Assembly: GCA_937950565.1 (NCBI GenBank) | Contig: CALFCS010000057.1 | Coordinates: forward strand, 1-11,328 | Length of the DNA stretch: 11,328 nt | Direction of reading: 5' to 3' | DNA from: an uncultured Lachnospiraceae bacterium | Lineage (GTDB): Bacteria; Bacillota; Clostridia; Lachnospirales; Lachnospiraceae | Shown here: positions 1 through 6,692 of the stretch, one piece after another | How the letters are laid out: every line of letters begins with the position of its first letter | Position numbering within the stretch: the first letter of the stretch is position 1 | Translations under genes and position numbers: made by a program | The notes under the pieces: generated by a model | Databases searched by the model: none | What the model saw: only the letters and a program-made list of their open reading frames with translations | What the model was told of the DNA's origin: nothing

Positions 1-1055
1 CCGGAAAGACCATGACCCAGCACCAGATCGCCAAGTGGTCCGATGCCGATATCATCATCTACATCGGCTGCGGCGAGCGTGGAAATGAGATGACACAGGT
101 TCTGGAGGAATTCTCAGAGCTTGTGGACCCGAAGACAGGCAATCCGCTTATGGACAGAACGACACTGATTGCCAATACCTCTAATATGCCGGTGGCGGCG
201 CGTGAAGCTTCTATCTACACAGGCCTTACGCTTGCAGAATACTACCGGGACATGGGATATGATGTGGCGATTATGGCGGATTCCACATCCCGGTGGGCAG
301 AGGCGCTTCGCGAGCTTTCCGGACGTCTGGAGGAGATGCCTGCGGAAGAAGGCTTCCCGGCGTATCTTGCGTCCAGACTTTCGGCATTTTATGAGCGTGC
401 GGGAATGATGCAGACGTTAAATGGGGACACGGGCTCCGTATCGATTATCGGGGCGGTATCTCCGCAGGGCGGAGACTTTTCTGAGCCGGTAACACAGAAT
501 ACGAAACGTTTTGTCCGGTGCTTCTGGGGACTGGATAAGTCACTTGCGTATGCAAGACATTTTCCAGCGATTCACTGGCTTACGAGCTACAGTGAATATC
601 TGCCGGACTTGAGCGGCTGGTATACGGACCATGTATCACCGAAATTTGTAGATTACAGAAATCGTATGATGACAATTTTGAATCAGGAGAGCGGTCTGAT
701 GGAGATTGTAAAGCTGATTGGAGGGGATGTGCTTCCGGATGACCAGAAGCTGATTCTGGAGATTGCAAAAGTTATCCGTCTGGGATTTTTGCAGCAGAAT
801 GCATTCCATAAGGATGATACCTGTGTCTCTATGGAAAAACAGTTCCGTATGATGGATGTTATTCTGTACCTGTATAAAAAATCAAGAAAGCTTGTGGCGA
901 TGGGAATGCCGATGTCAGTCCTCAAATCAGAAGGGATTTTTGAAAAGGTAATTGCCATCAAATATGATGTGCCAAATGATGATTTGCAGATGCTAGATAT
1001 GTATAAAAAAGATATTGATGATTTTTATGACAGTGTAATTGCGAAAAATGCATAA
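1..1055 (+). CDS. ntpA: V/A-type ATPase catalytic subunit A (5' truncated)
   Basis: This is the catalytic, nucleotide-binding subunit A of the V1/A1 head, which couples ATP hydrolysis or synthesis to Na+ or H+ transport across the membrane. The reading frame is already open at base 3 and begins with GKT, the end of the P-loop, so roughly the first 40% of a subunit of about 590 residues lies upstream of the window. About 350 residues are present. Visible landmarks are [12 protein letters not shown] directly after the P-loop, the GCGER loop (catalytic Glu is residue 25 of the visible part), [30 protein letters not shown], and [15 protein letters not shown] followed by [12 protein letters not shown]. 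These are hallmarks of subunit A rather than B or of F-type alpha/beta. The C-terminal helical region looks complete and ends at TAA. Subunit B follows after 15 nt, so both are almost certainly on one operon mRNA. The internal ATG at 12 is not the real start. Confidence 0.96.
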   Translation, partial: GKTMTQHQIAKWSDADIIIYIGCGERGNEMTQVLEEFSELVDPKTGNPLMDRTTLIANTSNMPVAAREASIYTGLTLAEYYRDMGYDVAIMADSTSRWAEALRELSGRLEEMPAEEGFPAYLASRLSAFYERAGMMQTLNGDTGSVSIIGAVSPQGGDFSEPVTQNTKRFVRCFWGLDKSLAYARHFPAIHWLTSYSEYLPDLSGWYTDHVSPKFVDYRNRMMTILNQESGLMEIVKLIGGDVLPDDQKLILEIAKVIRLGFLQQNAFHKDDTCVSMEKQFRMMDVILYLYKKSRKLVAMGMPMSVLKSEGIFEKVIAIKYDVPNDDLQMLDMYKKDIDDFYDSVIAKNA

Positions 1056-1070
1056 AGGGAGGGACCGAAT

Positions 1071-2456
1071 ATGGCAATTGAATATCTTGGACTTAGTAGT
1101 ATTAACGGTCCTCTGGTAGTGCTGGAAGGCATCCAGGAAGCTTTTTATGATGAAATTGTGGAATTTATTGTAGATGGCAACACAAAGAAAATGGGCCGTA
1201 TTATAGAACTGAATGAAGACAAGGCGGTCATTCAGGTATTTGAAGGAACAGAAAATATGTCGCTTCAGAATACCCATACGCGGCTGACCGGACATCCAAT
1301 GGAGGTCAGTGTGTCTCCGGATATGCTTGGAAGAACCTTTAACGGAGTCGGTGAACCGATAGACGGGATGGAACCTCTGTCTTCCTCTGATAGGAGAGAT
1401 GTCAATGGGCTGCCGCTGAATCCGGTGCGCCGGGAATACCCAAGAAATTACATCCGTACTGGTATTTCTGCGATTGACGGACTTACCACGCTGATTCGGG
1501 GGCAGAAGCTTCCCATCTTTTCCGGAAATGGACTTCCGCATGACCAGCTTGCCGCACAGATTGTTAAGCAGGCATCCCTGGGTGATAATTCTGAGGAAAA
1601 GTTTGCGATTGTTTTTGGCGCAATGGGTGTGAAACATGATGTTGCGGATTTTTTCCGTAAGACATTTGATGAGAGCGGAGTATCTGACCATGTGTGTATG
1701 TTTCTGAATATGGCAAATGACCCTGTGGTTGAGCGTCTGATTACACCGAAGGTAGCGCTTACCGTGGCAGAATATCTGGCGTTTGAATGTAATATGCATA
1801 TTCTCGTTATTTTGACGGATATGACTTCCTTTGCAGAGGCGATGCGTGAGGTATCTTCTTCAAGAGGAGAGATTCCGTCAAGAAAGGGATATCCGGGGTA
1901 CTTATATAGTGAGCTTGCAACATTATACGAGCGTGCAGGTGTCGTGCAGGGCTCAAGCGGTTCGGTAACGCAGCTTCCGATTTTGACCATGCCGAATGAC
2001 GATATTACACATCCGATTCCTGACTTGACTGGATATATTACGGAAGGACAGATTGTACTTGACCGGAATCTGCATGGACAGTCTATCTATCCGCCGATCA
2101 GTATCCTGCCGTCTCTGTCACGTCTGATGAAGGACGGTATCGGAAAAGGATATACAAGAGAAGACCATCAGGCCCTTGCAAACCAGCTTTTTTCCGCTTA
2201 CGCGAAGGTGGGCGAGGCAAGGAACCTGGCATCTGTTATCGGAGAGGATGAATTATCCCCGCTTGATAAGCAGTATCTGAAATTCGGTGAGGAATTTGAA
2301 AAAAGATATATCGGACAGGGGCTGGCGGAGAACCGTACCATCAAGCAGACGCTGGAGCTTGGGTGGGAGCTTCTGGGATATCTGCCGAAGGAGGAACTTG
2401 ACAGAGTAGATACGAAGCTTATCGATATTTACTATCCAAAGAAAGATGCAGAATAA
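1071..2456 (+). CDS. ntpB: V/A-type ATPase subunit B
   Basis: This is the non-catalytic subunit B that alternates with A in the hexameric head. It is 461 residues, the usual family length. The N-terminus MAIEYLGLSSINGPLVVLEG is typical of the family. The nucleotide-binding core reads RTGISAIDGLTTLIRGQKLP, then SGNGLPHDQLAAQIVKQA (about residues 150-168). The P-loop position is occupied by SGNGLPHD instead of GxxxxGKT, as expected for non-catalytic B subunits, so this is not damage. Further landmarks are GYPGYLYSELATLYERAG (about 272-290) and ITHPIPDLTGYITEGQIV (about 311-328). The start is supported by an AGGGAGGG ribosome site at about 1057-1064, just after the subunit A stop. Subunit D follows after 12 nt. 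Gln codons are all CAG, as in the rest of the native-looking genes here. Confidence 0.97.
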   Translation: MAIEYLGLSSINGPLVVLEGIQEAFYDEIVEFIVDGNTKKMGRIIELNEDKAVIQVFEGTENMSLQNTHTRLTGHPMEVSVSPDMLGRTFNGVGEPIDGMEPLSSSDRRDVNGLPLNPVRREYPRNYIRTGISAIDGLTTLIRGQKLPIFSGNGLPHDQLAAQIVKQASLGDNSEEKFAIVFGAMGVKHDVADFFRKTFDESGVSDHVCMFLNMANDPVVERLITPKVALTVAEYLAFECNMHILVILTDMTSFAEAMREVSSSRGEIPSRKGYPGYLYSELATLYERAGVVQGSSGSVTQLPILTMPNDDITHPIPDLTGYITEGQIVLDRNLHGQSIYPPISILPSLSRLMKDGIGKGYTREDHQALANQLFSAYAKVGEARNLASVIGEDELSPLDKQYLKFGEEFEKRYIGQGLAENRTIKQTLELGWELLGYLPKEELDRVDTKLIDIYYPKKDAE

Positions 2457-2468
2457 AGGAGGGAGAGT

Positions 2469-3083
2469 ATGGATCCACGGGAATTTCCAACCAAGGGAAA
2501 TCTGATGATTGCAAAGAATTCTCTTGCACTTGCGCATCAGGGGTATGAACTGATGGATAAAAAAAGGAATATCCTTCTGAAAGAACTGATGTCCCTGATT
2601 GATGAGGCAAAGGATATTCAGGAAGAGATAGACGCAACATTTACGAAGGCATATGCATGTCTGCAGCGTGTCAATATCGAGCAGGGAATCAGCAGGGTAC
2701 AGGAATTTGCCTTTACCGTTCCGATTGAGGATTCCATACGCATCCAGATAAGAAGTATTATGGGGACGGAAATCCCTCACGTGAAATATGATGCGAAGCA
2801 GAATGACCTGACTTATGCTTTTAGTGATACGACCGAGGCGATTGATATTGCAAGAGAGGCCTTCCGTGAAGTGAAGGAACTGACGATTAAGCTATCTGCT
2901 GTGGAAAATTCTGCCTATCGTCTGGCGGCGAACATTAAAAAGACACAGAAACGTGCCAATGCACTTAAAAATATTACCATTCCGATGTACACAAATCTGG
3001 TCTATACGATTAATAATGCGTTGGAAGAGAAAGAAAGAGAAGAATTTACAAGACTGAAGGTTATTAAGAAAAGAGAAGGGTAA
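2469..3083 (+). CDS. ntpD: V/A-type ATPase subunit D (central stalk)
   Basis: Subunit D forms the long helical hairpin of the rotating central shaft inside the A3B3 head. The 204-residue length fits the family. The N-terminus carries the diagnostic PTKGNLMIAKNSLALAHQGYE, followed by LMDKKRNILLKELM, which begins the first long coiled-coil helix. The C-terminal return helix contains KRANALKNITIPMY, and the end is charged. An AAGGAGGG ribosome site lies just before the ATG, partly overlapping the subunit B stop region. The gene order A-B-D is standard for bacterial V/A-ATPases, and D is the last gene visible in the operon. No intrinsic terminator follows: its TAA is separated by a single base from the stop codon of the convergent gene on the other strand. 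Confidence 0.96.
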   Translation: MDPREFPTKGNLMIAKNSLALAHQGYELMDKKRNILLKELMSLIDEAKDIQEEIDATFTKAYACLQRVNIEQGISRVQEFAFTVPIEDSIRIQIRSIMGTEIPHVKYDAKQNDLTYAFSDTTEAIDIAREAFREVKELTIKLSAVENSAYRLAANIKKTQKRANALKNITIPMYTNLVYTINNALEEKEREEFTRLKVIKKREG

Positions 3084-3084
3084 T

Positions 3085-3603
3085 TTAAGAAGCCGGAGGG
3101 ATGAATAACGGAAGATCCGGCGGATAGCAGGTAAAGAGAAAAAAACAGAGCAAAAGAGCTGCCCATGCAGTATAGACAGCGGAGCCGGAAGGAATGTAAG
3201 AAAGAGTTTTGGTAAATTCCGGTATGCAGCGGAGTGTGAATATGATACCTGCTATAAAAATGAGGATATCTGCAACAAGAAAATTTCTTCCGATTATTCC
3301 TGTATAGGTATAGAAAAGAGTAACAATGCAGAGCATTCCGCATAAAATGGCTAAAAGACGGTAGTAAAAATAAGAGGATACGTCCGGTCTTTTGCGAAAA
3401 TATTGCCACAGAATCCACATGAGAAACGGGAAAAAGAGCAGTTTTAAATGCTCCCATGTGGATTCATTTATTGGACAAAAAAGTGCAAAAAAAGCACTGT
3501 TTGTCCATTCATACAGAAAATGATTTATAGTTCCGGTTACCAGTATAAAGATGAAAGCAGGTCTGTCCTGCCTTGGTAAGCATTTATTGAAGAAATCAGC
3601 CAT
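3085..3603 (-). CDS. DUF6512-type small integral membrane protein
   Basis: A 172-residue hydrophobic protein of unknown function. I recognise it as resembling the DUF6512 family from the motif HFLYEW (about residues 28-33) followed by CPINESTWEHLKLLFFP (about 43-59). It appears to have about five membrane spans, near residues 15-34, 50-68, 81-101, 107-125 and 142-159, with a short basic stretch (FRKRPD) after the second. The frame stays open upstream into the divergent gene. The ATG at 3603 is chosen because a full AGGAGG lies upstream of it on this strand with about 9 nt spacing, and because MADFF... fits a compact membrane protein. It is transcribed towards the ATPase operon, with one base between the stops, and divergently from the cysteine synthase-like gene. 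No function can be inferred from context. Confidence 0.8.
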   Translation of the reverse strand: MADFFNKCLPRQDRPAFIFILVTGTINHFLYEWTNSAFFALFCPINESTWEHLKLLFFPFLMWILWQYFRKRPDVSSYFYYRLLAILCGMLCIVTLFYTYTGIIGRNFLVADILIFIAGIIFTLRCIPEFTKTLSYIPSGSAVYTAWAALLLCFFLFTCYPPDLPLFIPPAS

Positions 3604-3745
3604 GAGATAATACCTCCTGTTTATAATATATGAAAGCAAAGAGCAGAATATGAGAAAATTTACCTGTTTTGCACTGTACAGAGGGGGTAAGGTTTTGCTA
3701 TAATGGGTGATAGTTGATTGAAAAAATAAGAAGGAAATGAAAATT
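3604..3745. promoter_or_regulatory. Divergent intergenic region with extended -10 promoter for the cysteine synthase-like gene
   Basis: This 142-bp AT-rich spacer separates the DUF6512-type gene (leftward) from the cysteine synthase-like gene (rightward). For the rightward gene there is a clear extended -10 (TG, one base, TATAAT) at 3696-3704, about 42 bp before the chosen start. No good -35 sits at 17 bp; the nearest (TTGCAC, 3669-3674) is too far away. For the leftward gene an AGGAGG (3613-3618, minus strand) is obvious, and an AT-rich TATATTATAA-like stretch lies beside it, but I cannot place a convincing -35. No riboswitch or T-box fold was recognised in the short leader. Confidence 0.55.
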
Positions 3746-4672
3746 ATGATATATAAAAATGTGTTAGAAGCAATGGGACATACGCCGATGATAGAGTTGA
3801 ATCGTATGGTTGATGAGGACTCTGCGAGGGTTCTTGTGAAATTTGAAGGATTGAATGTAGGCGGTTCGATTAAGACCCGTACGGCATACAATATGATCTG
3901 TAAGGCGGAAGAAGAAGGCATTTTAAAAGAGGATTCTGTTATTGTAGAACCGACCAGTGGAAATCAGGGAATCGGGCTTGCGCTTGTAGGCGCGGTCAAA
4001 GGCTATGAGACGATTATCATTATGCCGGATTCTGTAAGTATGGAGAGGCGCCTTCTTGTTGAACATTACGGAGCAAGAGTCATTCTGGTTCATGACGCAG
4101 GGAATATTGGTGACTGTATTGATGAATGTGTGCAGACGGCAAACCGTATGGCGCAGGAGAACCCGAAAGTATTTGTACCGCAGCAGTTTGAAAATGAGGC
4201 AAATCCAATGGTCCACCGCCATCATACAGGACTTGAGATTCTGGAGCAGGTTGCAGGACCGATTCACGGATTCTGCTCTGGGATTGGCACAGGCGGTACG
4301 ATAACCGGAATTGGAGAGACTTTGAAGGCGGTAAATCCGGACATTACAATCTGGGCAGTAGAGCCGGAAAATGCGGCAATTCTTGCCGGAGGCACGGTTG
4401 GCACCCATATCCAGATGGGAATTGGAGACGGTGTTGTGCCGAAGGTGTTAAATCAGAAAATATATGAAGACATTGTTATTATTACAGATGAGGAAGCGCT
4501 GCAGACATCCAAGGATCTTGCGAAAAAAGAAGGATTGATGTGTGGAATTTCCAGTGGGACGAATGTGGCAGCAGCGCTGAAGCTTGCAAAGAAGCTTGGA
4601 AAAGGCAAAACGGTAGTGACGGTACTGCCGGATACGGCGGAAAGATATTTCTCCACACCATTGTTTGAGTAG
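3746..4672 (+). CDS. Cysteine synthase-like PLP enzyme (O-acetylserine sulfhydrylase family)
   Basis: A 308-residue fold-type II PLP enzyme, most likely forming L-cysteine from O-acetylserine and sulfide in the cytoplasm. The cofactor lysine is K43 in GGSIKTR. The substrate/asparagine loop reads EPTSGNQGIGLA, the phosphate-binding loop GIGTGGTITGIGETL, and the C-terminal part GISSGTNVAAALKLA followed by PDTAERYFST. Differences from textbook CysK are K-T-R instead of K-D-R after the PLP lysine, N-V-G-G instead of N-P-G-G before it, and SGNQG instead of SGNTG. These may mark a clostridial side branch or altered substrate preference, so I leave the symbol blank. Two in-frame ATGs compete. The one at 3737 is only 1-2 nt from the AAGGA at 3731-3735, whereas 3746 has about 10 nt spacing and gives the family-like start MIYKNVLEAMGHTPM. 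The gene appears to be monocistronic. Confidence 0.88.
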   Translation: MIYKNVLEAMGHTPMIELNRMVDEDSARVLVKFEGLNVGGSIKTRTAYNMICKAEEEGILKEDSVIVEPTSGNQGIGLALVGAVKGYETIIIMPDSVSMERRLLVEHYGARVILVHDAGNIGDCIDECVQTANRMAQENPKVFVPQQFENEANPMVHRHHTGLEILEQVAGPIHGFCSGIGTGGTITGIGETLKAVNPDITIWAVEPENAAILAGGTVGTHIQMGIGDGVVPKVLNQKIYEDIVIITDEEALQTSKDLAKKEGLMCGISSGTNVAAALKLAKKLGKGKTVVTVLPDTAERYFSTPLFE

Positions 4673-4696
4673 GAGTCAGGATTTGAGGAGGCGGAT

Positions 4697-4777
4697 TTGG
4701 CCACGAAAGACGAAAAAGTGAGGAAATTGAAGAAAATGAAAAAAATTACTTGCAATCCTCAGAAAACTGTTATATAA
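4697..4777 (+). CDS. Possible 26-residue basic peptide with TTG start
   Basis: A short frame beginning with TTG sits 5 nt after a strong GAGGAGG (4685-4691) and runs to TAA at 4775. The peptide would be lysine-rich (KVRKLKKMKKITC) and hydrophilic. The ribosome site is good, but the rare start, the small size and overlap of the last third with the tRNA promoter make it doubtful. It could be a decayed gene remnant behind the cysteine synthase-like gene. I do not recognise it. Confidence 0.2.
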   Translation: MATKDEKVRKLKKMKKITCNPQKTVI

Positions 4778-4778
4778 T
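4750..4778 (+). promoter_or_regulatory. Sigma-70-type promoter of tRNA-Lys
   Basis: The -35 box TTGCAA (4750-4755) and the perfect -10 TATAAT (4773-4778) are separated by exactly 17 bp. Transcription would start near 4785, about 36 nt before the tRNA. This is the best-matched complete promoter in the window, as expected for a stable RNA gene. Confidence 0.8.
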
Positions 4779-4787
4779 AGCACTTGC

Positions 4788-4816
4788 GTTAAGGAAATAA
4801 TTAAGGAAAACTTAAC
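4788..4816. repeat. Paired TTAAGG boxes in the tRNA leader
   Basis: GTTAAGG (4788-4794) and ATTAAGG (4800-4806) are spaced exactly 12 bp, and an opposing CTTAAC follows at 4811-4816. Read on the minus strand the two units are CCTTAAC and CCTTAAT, resembling the CCTTAAC/TCTCAAC boxes at 5691-5732 in both sequence and 12-bp period. This may be a second site for the same regulator or a coincidence of AT-rich sequence. Confidence 0.35.
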
Positions 4817-4820
4817 AAAC

Positions 4821-4893
4821 GCGCGATTAGCTCAGCTGGCAGAGCACCTGACTCTTAATCAGGGTGTCCAGGGTTCGAACCCCTGATCGCGCA
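4821..4893 (+). tRNA. tRNA-Lys (anticodon CTT)
   Basis: A 73-nt cloverleaf. The acceptor stem GCGCGAT (4821-4827) pairs with ATCGCGC (4886-4892), with discriminator A at 4893. The D arm carries the AGCTGGCAGA loop. The anticodon stem CCTGA/TCAGG encloses the loop CTCTTAA with anticodon CTT at 4854-4856, reading AAG lysine codons. The T arm is CAGGG-TTCGAAC-CCCTG. CCA is not encoded. It has its own promoter and is followed immediately by an intrinsic terminator, so it is an independent single-tRNA transcription unit. Confidence 0.97.
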
Positions 4894-4897
4894 GTAG

Positions 4898-4950
4898 AAT
4901 CACTGTTTTTGAAGACTTCGGAGCTTCGGGGACGGTGATTTTTTTTCTTT
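4898..4950 (+). terminator. Strong intrinsic terminator after tRNA-Lys
   Basis: Left arm 4898-4914 pairs with right arm 4924-4940 over 17 positions with no bulge. Where the pair is not Watson-Crick it is G-U. The 9-nt loop contains a C-UUCG-G core, and the stem runs into a T tract (to about 4946) and a further T-rich stretch. This should insulate the downstream cassette from tRNA transcription. Confidence 0.9.
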
Positions 4951-5023
4951 CATGAGGAAAAGACAAAACTTGACGGTACAGGAAGCGGTTCAAAAGCAAA
5001 AAGTGAAATGGAGATGACCGATT
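4951..5023 (+). promoter_or_regulatory. Leader of the response regulator gene with an incomplete promoter
   Basis: After the terminator there is a consensus-like -35, TTGACG (4970-4975), but the bases 17 bp downstream (AAAGCA) do not make a credible -10. Either initiation uses a weak, poorly matched site here, or the left end of the cassette has lost its original promoter. A 12-codon ATG frame (5008-5046) overlaps the start of the regulator in another frame. Confidence 0.3.
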
Positions 5024-5689
5024 TTGAAAAATATTCTGATTATTGACGATGATATTTATATTGGAAATGTGCTTGAAGAAGCACTTACAAAAGAGGGGTA
5101 TAGAGTTTCCCGTGCGTATTCTGGAACGGAGGCTCTGTTTGTTTTATCCCAGTCCAAACCAGACCTTGTGTTGCTTGACTTAATGCTGCCGGGATTAAAC
5201 GGCGAGGATGTACTTCCGCAGATAGAAGGGATACCCGTTATTATATTGAGCGCAAAAGTTGATATTGATAATAAGGTTAATTTGTTGCTTGGCGGTGCTG
5301 TTGATTATGTAACAAAACCATTCAATACAAAGGAACTTTTAGCCAGAATTGTTGTACAGCTTCGTAATTCTGTAATTGCCCCTGTCGCTTCTACCCTAAC
5401 CTTTGATGATATAACTCTCAATACGGATACGCACATTGTAACCATCGGAACAAGTGAAATTAAGCTGACCCGCACGGAATACGCTATCCTCAAACTGCTT
5501 ATGCAAAATCCCACACAGATTATCACAAAATCACGATTGTTAGACCATATCAGTGAGGATACTCCTGATTGTACAGAAAGCTCGTTAAAAACACATATCA
5601 GCCATTTAAGGGCAAAACTCCGCAAGGTAAGGGACAAAGATTATATTGAAGCAATATGGGGAATTGGCTTCAAAATGAAAGGAGCATAA
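5024..5689 (+). CDS. OmpR-family response regulator, lantibiotic/bacitracin-type cassette
   Basis: A 221-residue two-component response regulator. The receiver domain (about 1-115) has the acidic pocket D8-D10, phospho-acceptor D52 in LVLLDLMLPG, S76 in ILSAK and K98 in VTKPF, so it is complete for phosphorylation. A winged-helix DNA-binding domain (about 125-218) contains LTRTEYAILKLLMQNP, a recognition-helix region around SSLKTHISHLRAKLRK and the wing IWGIGFKM. The start is a TTG giving MKNILIIDDDIY. The nearest ribosome site is a modest GGAG at 5010-5013, so expression is probably low. The partner histidine kinase is three genes downstream, after the ABC transporter. An 88-bp gap with repeated boxes separates it from the ATPase gene, suggesting low constitutive regulator synthesis and inducible transporter-kinase transcription. 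Confidence 0.93.
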   Translation: MKNILIIDDDIYIGNVLEEALTKEGYRVSRAYSGTEALFVLSQSKPDLVLLDLMLPGLNGEDVLPQIEGIPVIILSAKVDIDNKVNLLLGGAVDYVTKPFNTKELLARIVVQLRNSVIAPVASTLTFDDITLNTDTHIVTIGTSEIKLTRTEYAILKLLMQNPTQIITKSRLLDHISEDTPDCTESSLKTHISHLRAKLRKVRDKDYIEAIWGIGFKMKGA

Positions 5690-5690
5690 A

Positions 5691-5732
5691 TCTCAACCAT
5701 TTCTCAACTGTTTCCTTAACTATTTTCTCAAC
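5691..5732 (+). repeat. Four phased direct repeats, probable response-regulator binding sites
   Basis: The heptamers TCTCAAC (5691-5697), TCTCAAC (5702-5708), CCTTAAC (5714-5720) and TCTCAAC (5726-5732) lie in the same orientation at 11, 12 and 12 bp intervals, placing each on nearly the same face of the helix. OmpR-type regulators bind direct repeats as tandem dimers. The array sits between the regulator and the genes it would control, and its last unit overlaps the -35 region of a likely promoter. Binding by this regulator is an inference. Confidence 0.7.
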
Positions 5733-5748
5733 TATTTTGAAGTAGAAT
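5726..5748 (+). promoter_or_regulatory. Putative activator-dependent promoter of the ABC-kinase operon
   Basis: A -10-like TAGAAT lies at 5743-5748. There is no TTGACA at the matching -35 position, which is instead covered by the last direct repeat. A weak -35 replaced by activator boxes is the usual arrangement for promoters needing an OmpR-type activator. The leader to the ATPase start would be about 20-25 nt and includes AAAGGAGG (5762-5769). Confidence 0.5.
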
Positions 5749-5777
5749 GTCGGCATCACATAAAGGAGGTTGATTTT

Positions 5778-6692
5778 ATGGATTATGTTCTTAAAACCAA
5801 CGCTTTGAGCAAAAACTACAAAGATTTCAAAGCGTTAAACGGACTGTCTATGAATGTCCCCAAAGGGGCAATCTATGGTTTCGTTGGAAAAAATGGTGCT
5901 GGCAAAACAACGCTTATCCGACTTATCTGCGGTCTGCAAGAGCCTACATCTGGCGACTATACGCTGTATGGTAAGAAAAATATCGATAAGGAGATTGTGA
6001 AGTCACGCAGACGAATGGGTGCTGTTGTAGAAACACCGTCCATTTATCTTGATATGACGGCAGAGGACAACCTGAAACAGCAATACCGAATTCTTGGACT
6101 TCCGTCCTATGATGGACTTACCGATATTTTGAAATTAGTCGGTCTGGAGAATACGGGGAAAAAGAAAGCAAAAAACTTTTCTCTGGGTATGCGTCAGAGA
6201 TTAGGCATTGCCATAGCCCTCGTTGGCGACCCTGATTTTTTGGTATTAGACGAGCCGGTAAACGGTCTTGACCCGCAAGGTATTATCGAAATGCGAGAAC
6301 TGATATTAAAGCTGAACCGTGAACATCAAATCACAGTTTTGATTTCAAGCCATATCCTTGATGAACTGTCACGGCTTGCCACGCACTATGGCTTTATTGA
6401 TAGCGGACGAATGGTAAAAGAAATCAGCGCAAAAGAATTGGAAGAGGTCTGCCGAAAATGTGTCCGCATTGAAGTAACTAATGTAAAAGCCCTTGCCTGT
6501 GTTTTGGACGAGATGAAGATAGAATATAACATCATCTCTGAACGAGTGGCAGATGTGTTCGCAAAGGTCAATGTTTCCAAACTTACTATGACATTGTCTA
6601 AAGAAGCTTGTGAAGTGATTTCTATGCAAGAGAGAGATGAAAGTTTAGAAAGCTATTATGTCAGCCTGGTGGGAGGTAAAGGAAATGAGTAA
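5778..6692 (+). CDS. Lantibiotic/bacitracin-immunity type ABC transporter ATPase (BcrA/LanF-like)
   Basis: A 304-residue ABC ATPase that would energise removal of an antimicrobial peptide from the membrane. Walker A is GKNGAGKT (37-44), the signature SLGMRQ (135-140), Walker B FLVLDEP (154-160) with N-G-L-D-P after it, and the switch histidine H192 in ISSHIL. The position normally held by the Q-loop glutamine reads VVETPSIY, with E85. This 'E-loop' is a known feature of LanF-type immunity ATPases and separates the protein from generic exporters. Residues from about 220 form a C-terminal extension typical of BcrA-like proteins. The start has a full AAAGGAGG with 8 nt spacing. The permease start overlaps this gene's stop (ATGAGTAA), implying coupled translation. 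Several Gln codons are CAA, unlike the flanking genes. Confidence 0.92.
   Translation: MDYVLKTNALSKNYKDFKALNGLSMNVPKGAIYGFVGKNGAGKTTLIRLICGLQEPTSGDYTLYGKKNIDKEIVKSRRRMGAVVETPSIYLDMTAEDNLKQQYRILGLPSYDGLTDILKLVGLENTGKKKAKNFSLGMRQRLGIAIALVGDPDFLVLDEPVNGLDPQGIIEMRELILKLNREHQITVLISSHILDELSRLATHYGFIDSGRMVKEISAKELEEVCRKCVRIEVTNVKALACVLDEMKIEYNIISERVADVFAKVNVSKLTMTLSKEACEVISMQERDESLESYYVSLVGGKGNE

Noticed and set aside
1500..1560. Loss of the P-loop in subunit B as possible damage
   Set aside because: Non-catalytic B subunits of V/A-ATPases normally have SGNGLPHD at this position.
993..1990. Long minus-strand open frames across the subunit B gene (993-1799 and 1448-1990)
   Set aside because: They lie entirely antisense to a clearly conserved ATPase gene, their translations have no recognisable domain, and no suitable ribosome site was seen.
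3604..3921. A longer N-terminus for the minus-strand membrane protein, giving 278 residues
   Set aside because: The extra part overlaps the divergent cysteine synthase-like gene and its promoter, whereas the AGGAGG before the ATG at 3603 marks a start that gives a coherent membrane protein.
4886..4900. tRNA-Lys 3' end as a proven phage or island attachment site
   Set aside because: No second copy of the tRNA 3' end was found near the right end of the cassette, and no integrase gene lies in the window.
5691..5732. CRISPR-like short repeats
   Set aside because: The units are 7 bp with 4-5 bp gaps, far too short for CRISPR repeats and spacers; regulator boxes explain them better.
6658..6684. 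Earlier ATG for the permease adding nine residues
   Set aside because: It lies deep inside the ATPase gene with no good ribosome site; the ATG at 6685 has GGGAGG and the typical stop-start overlap.
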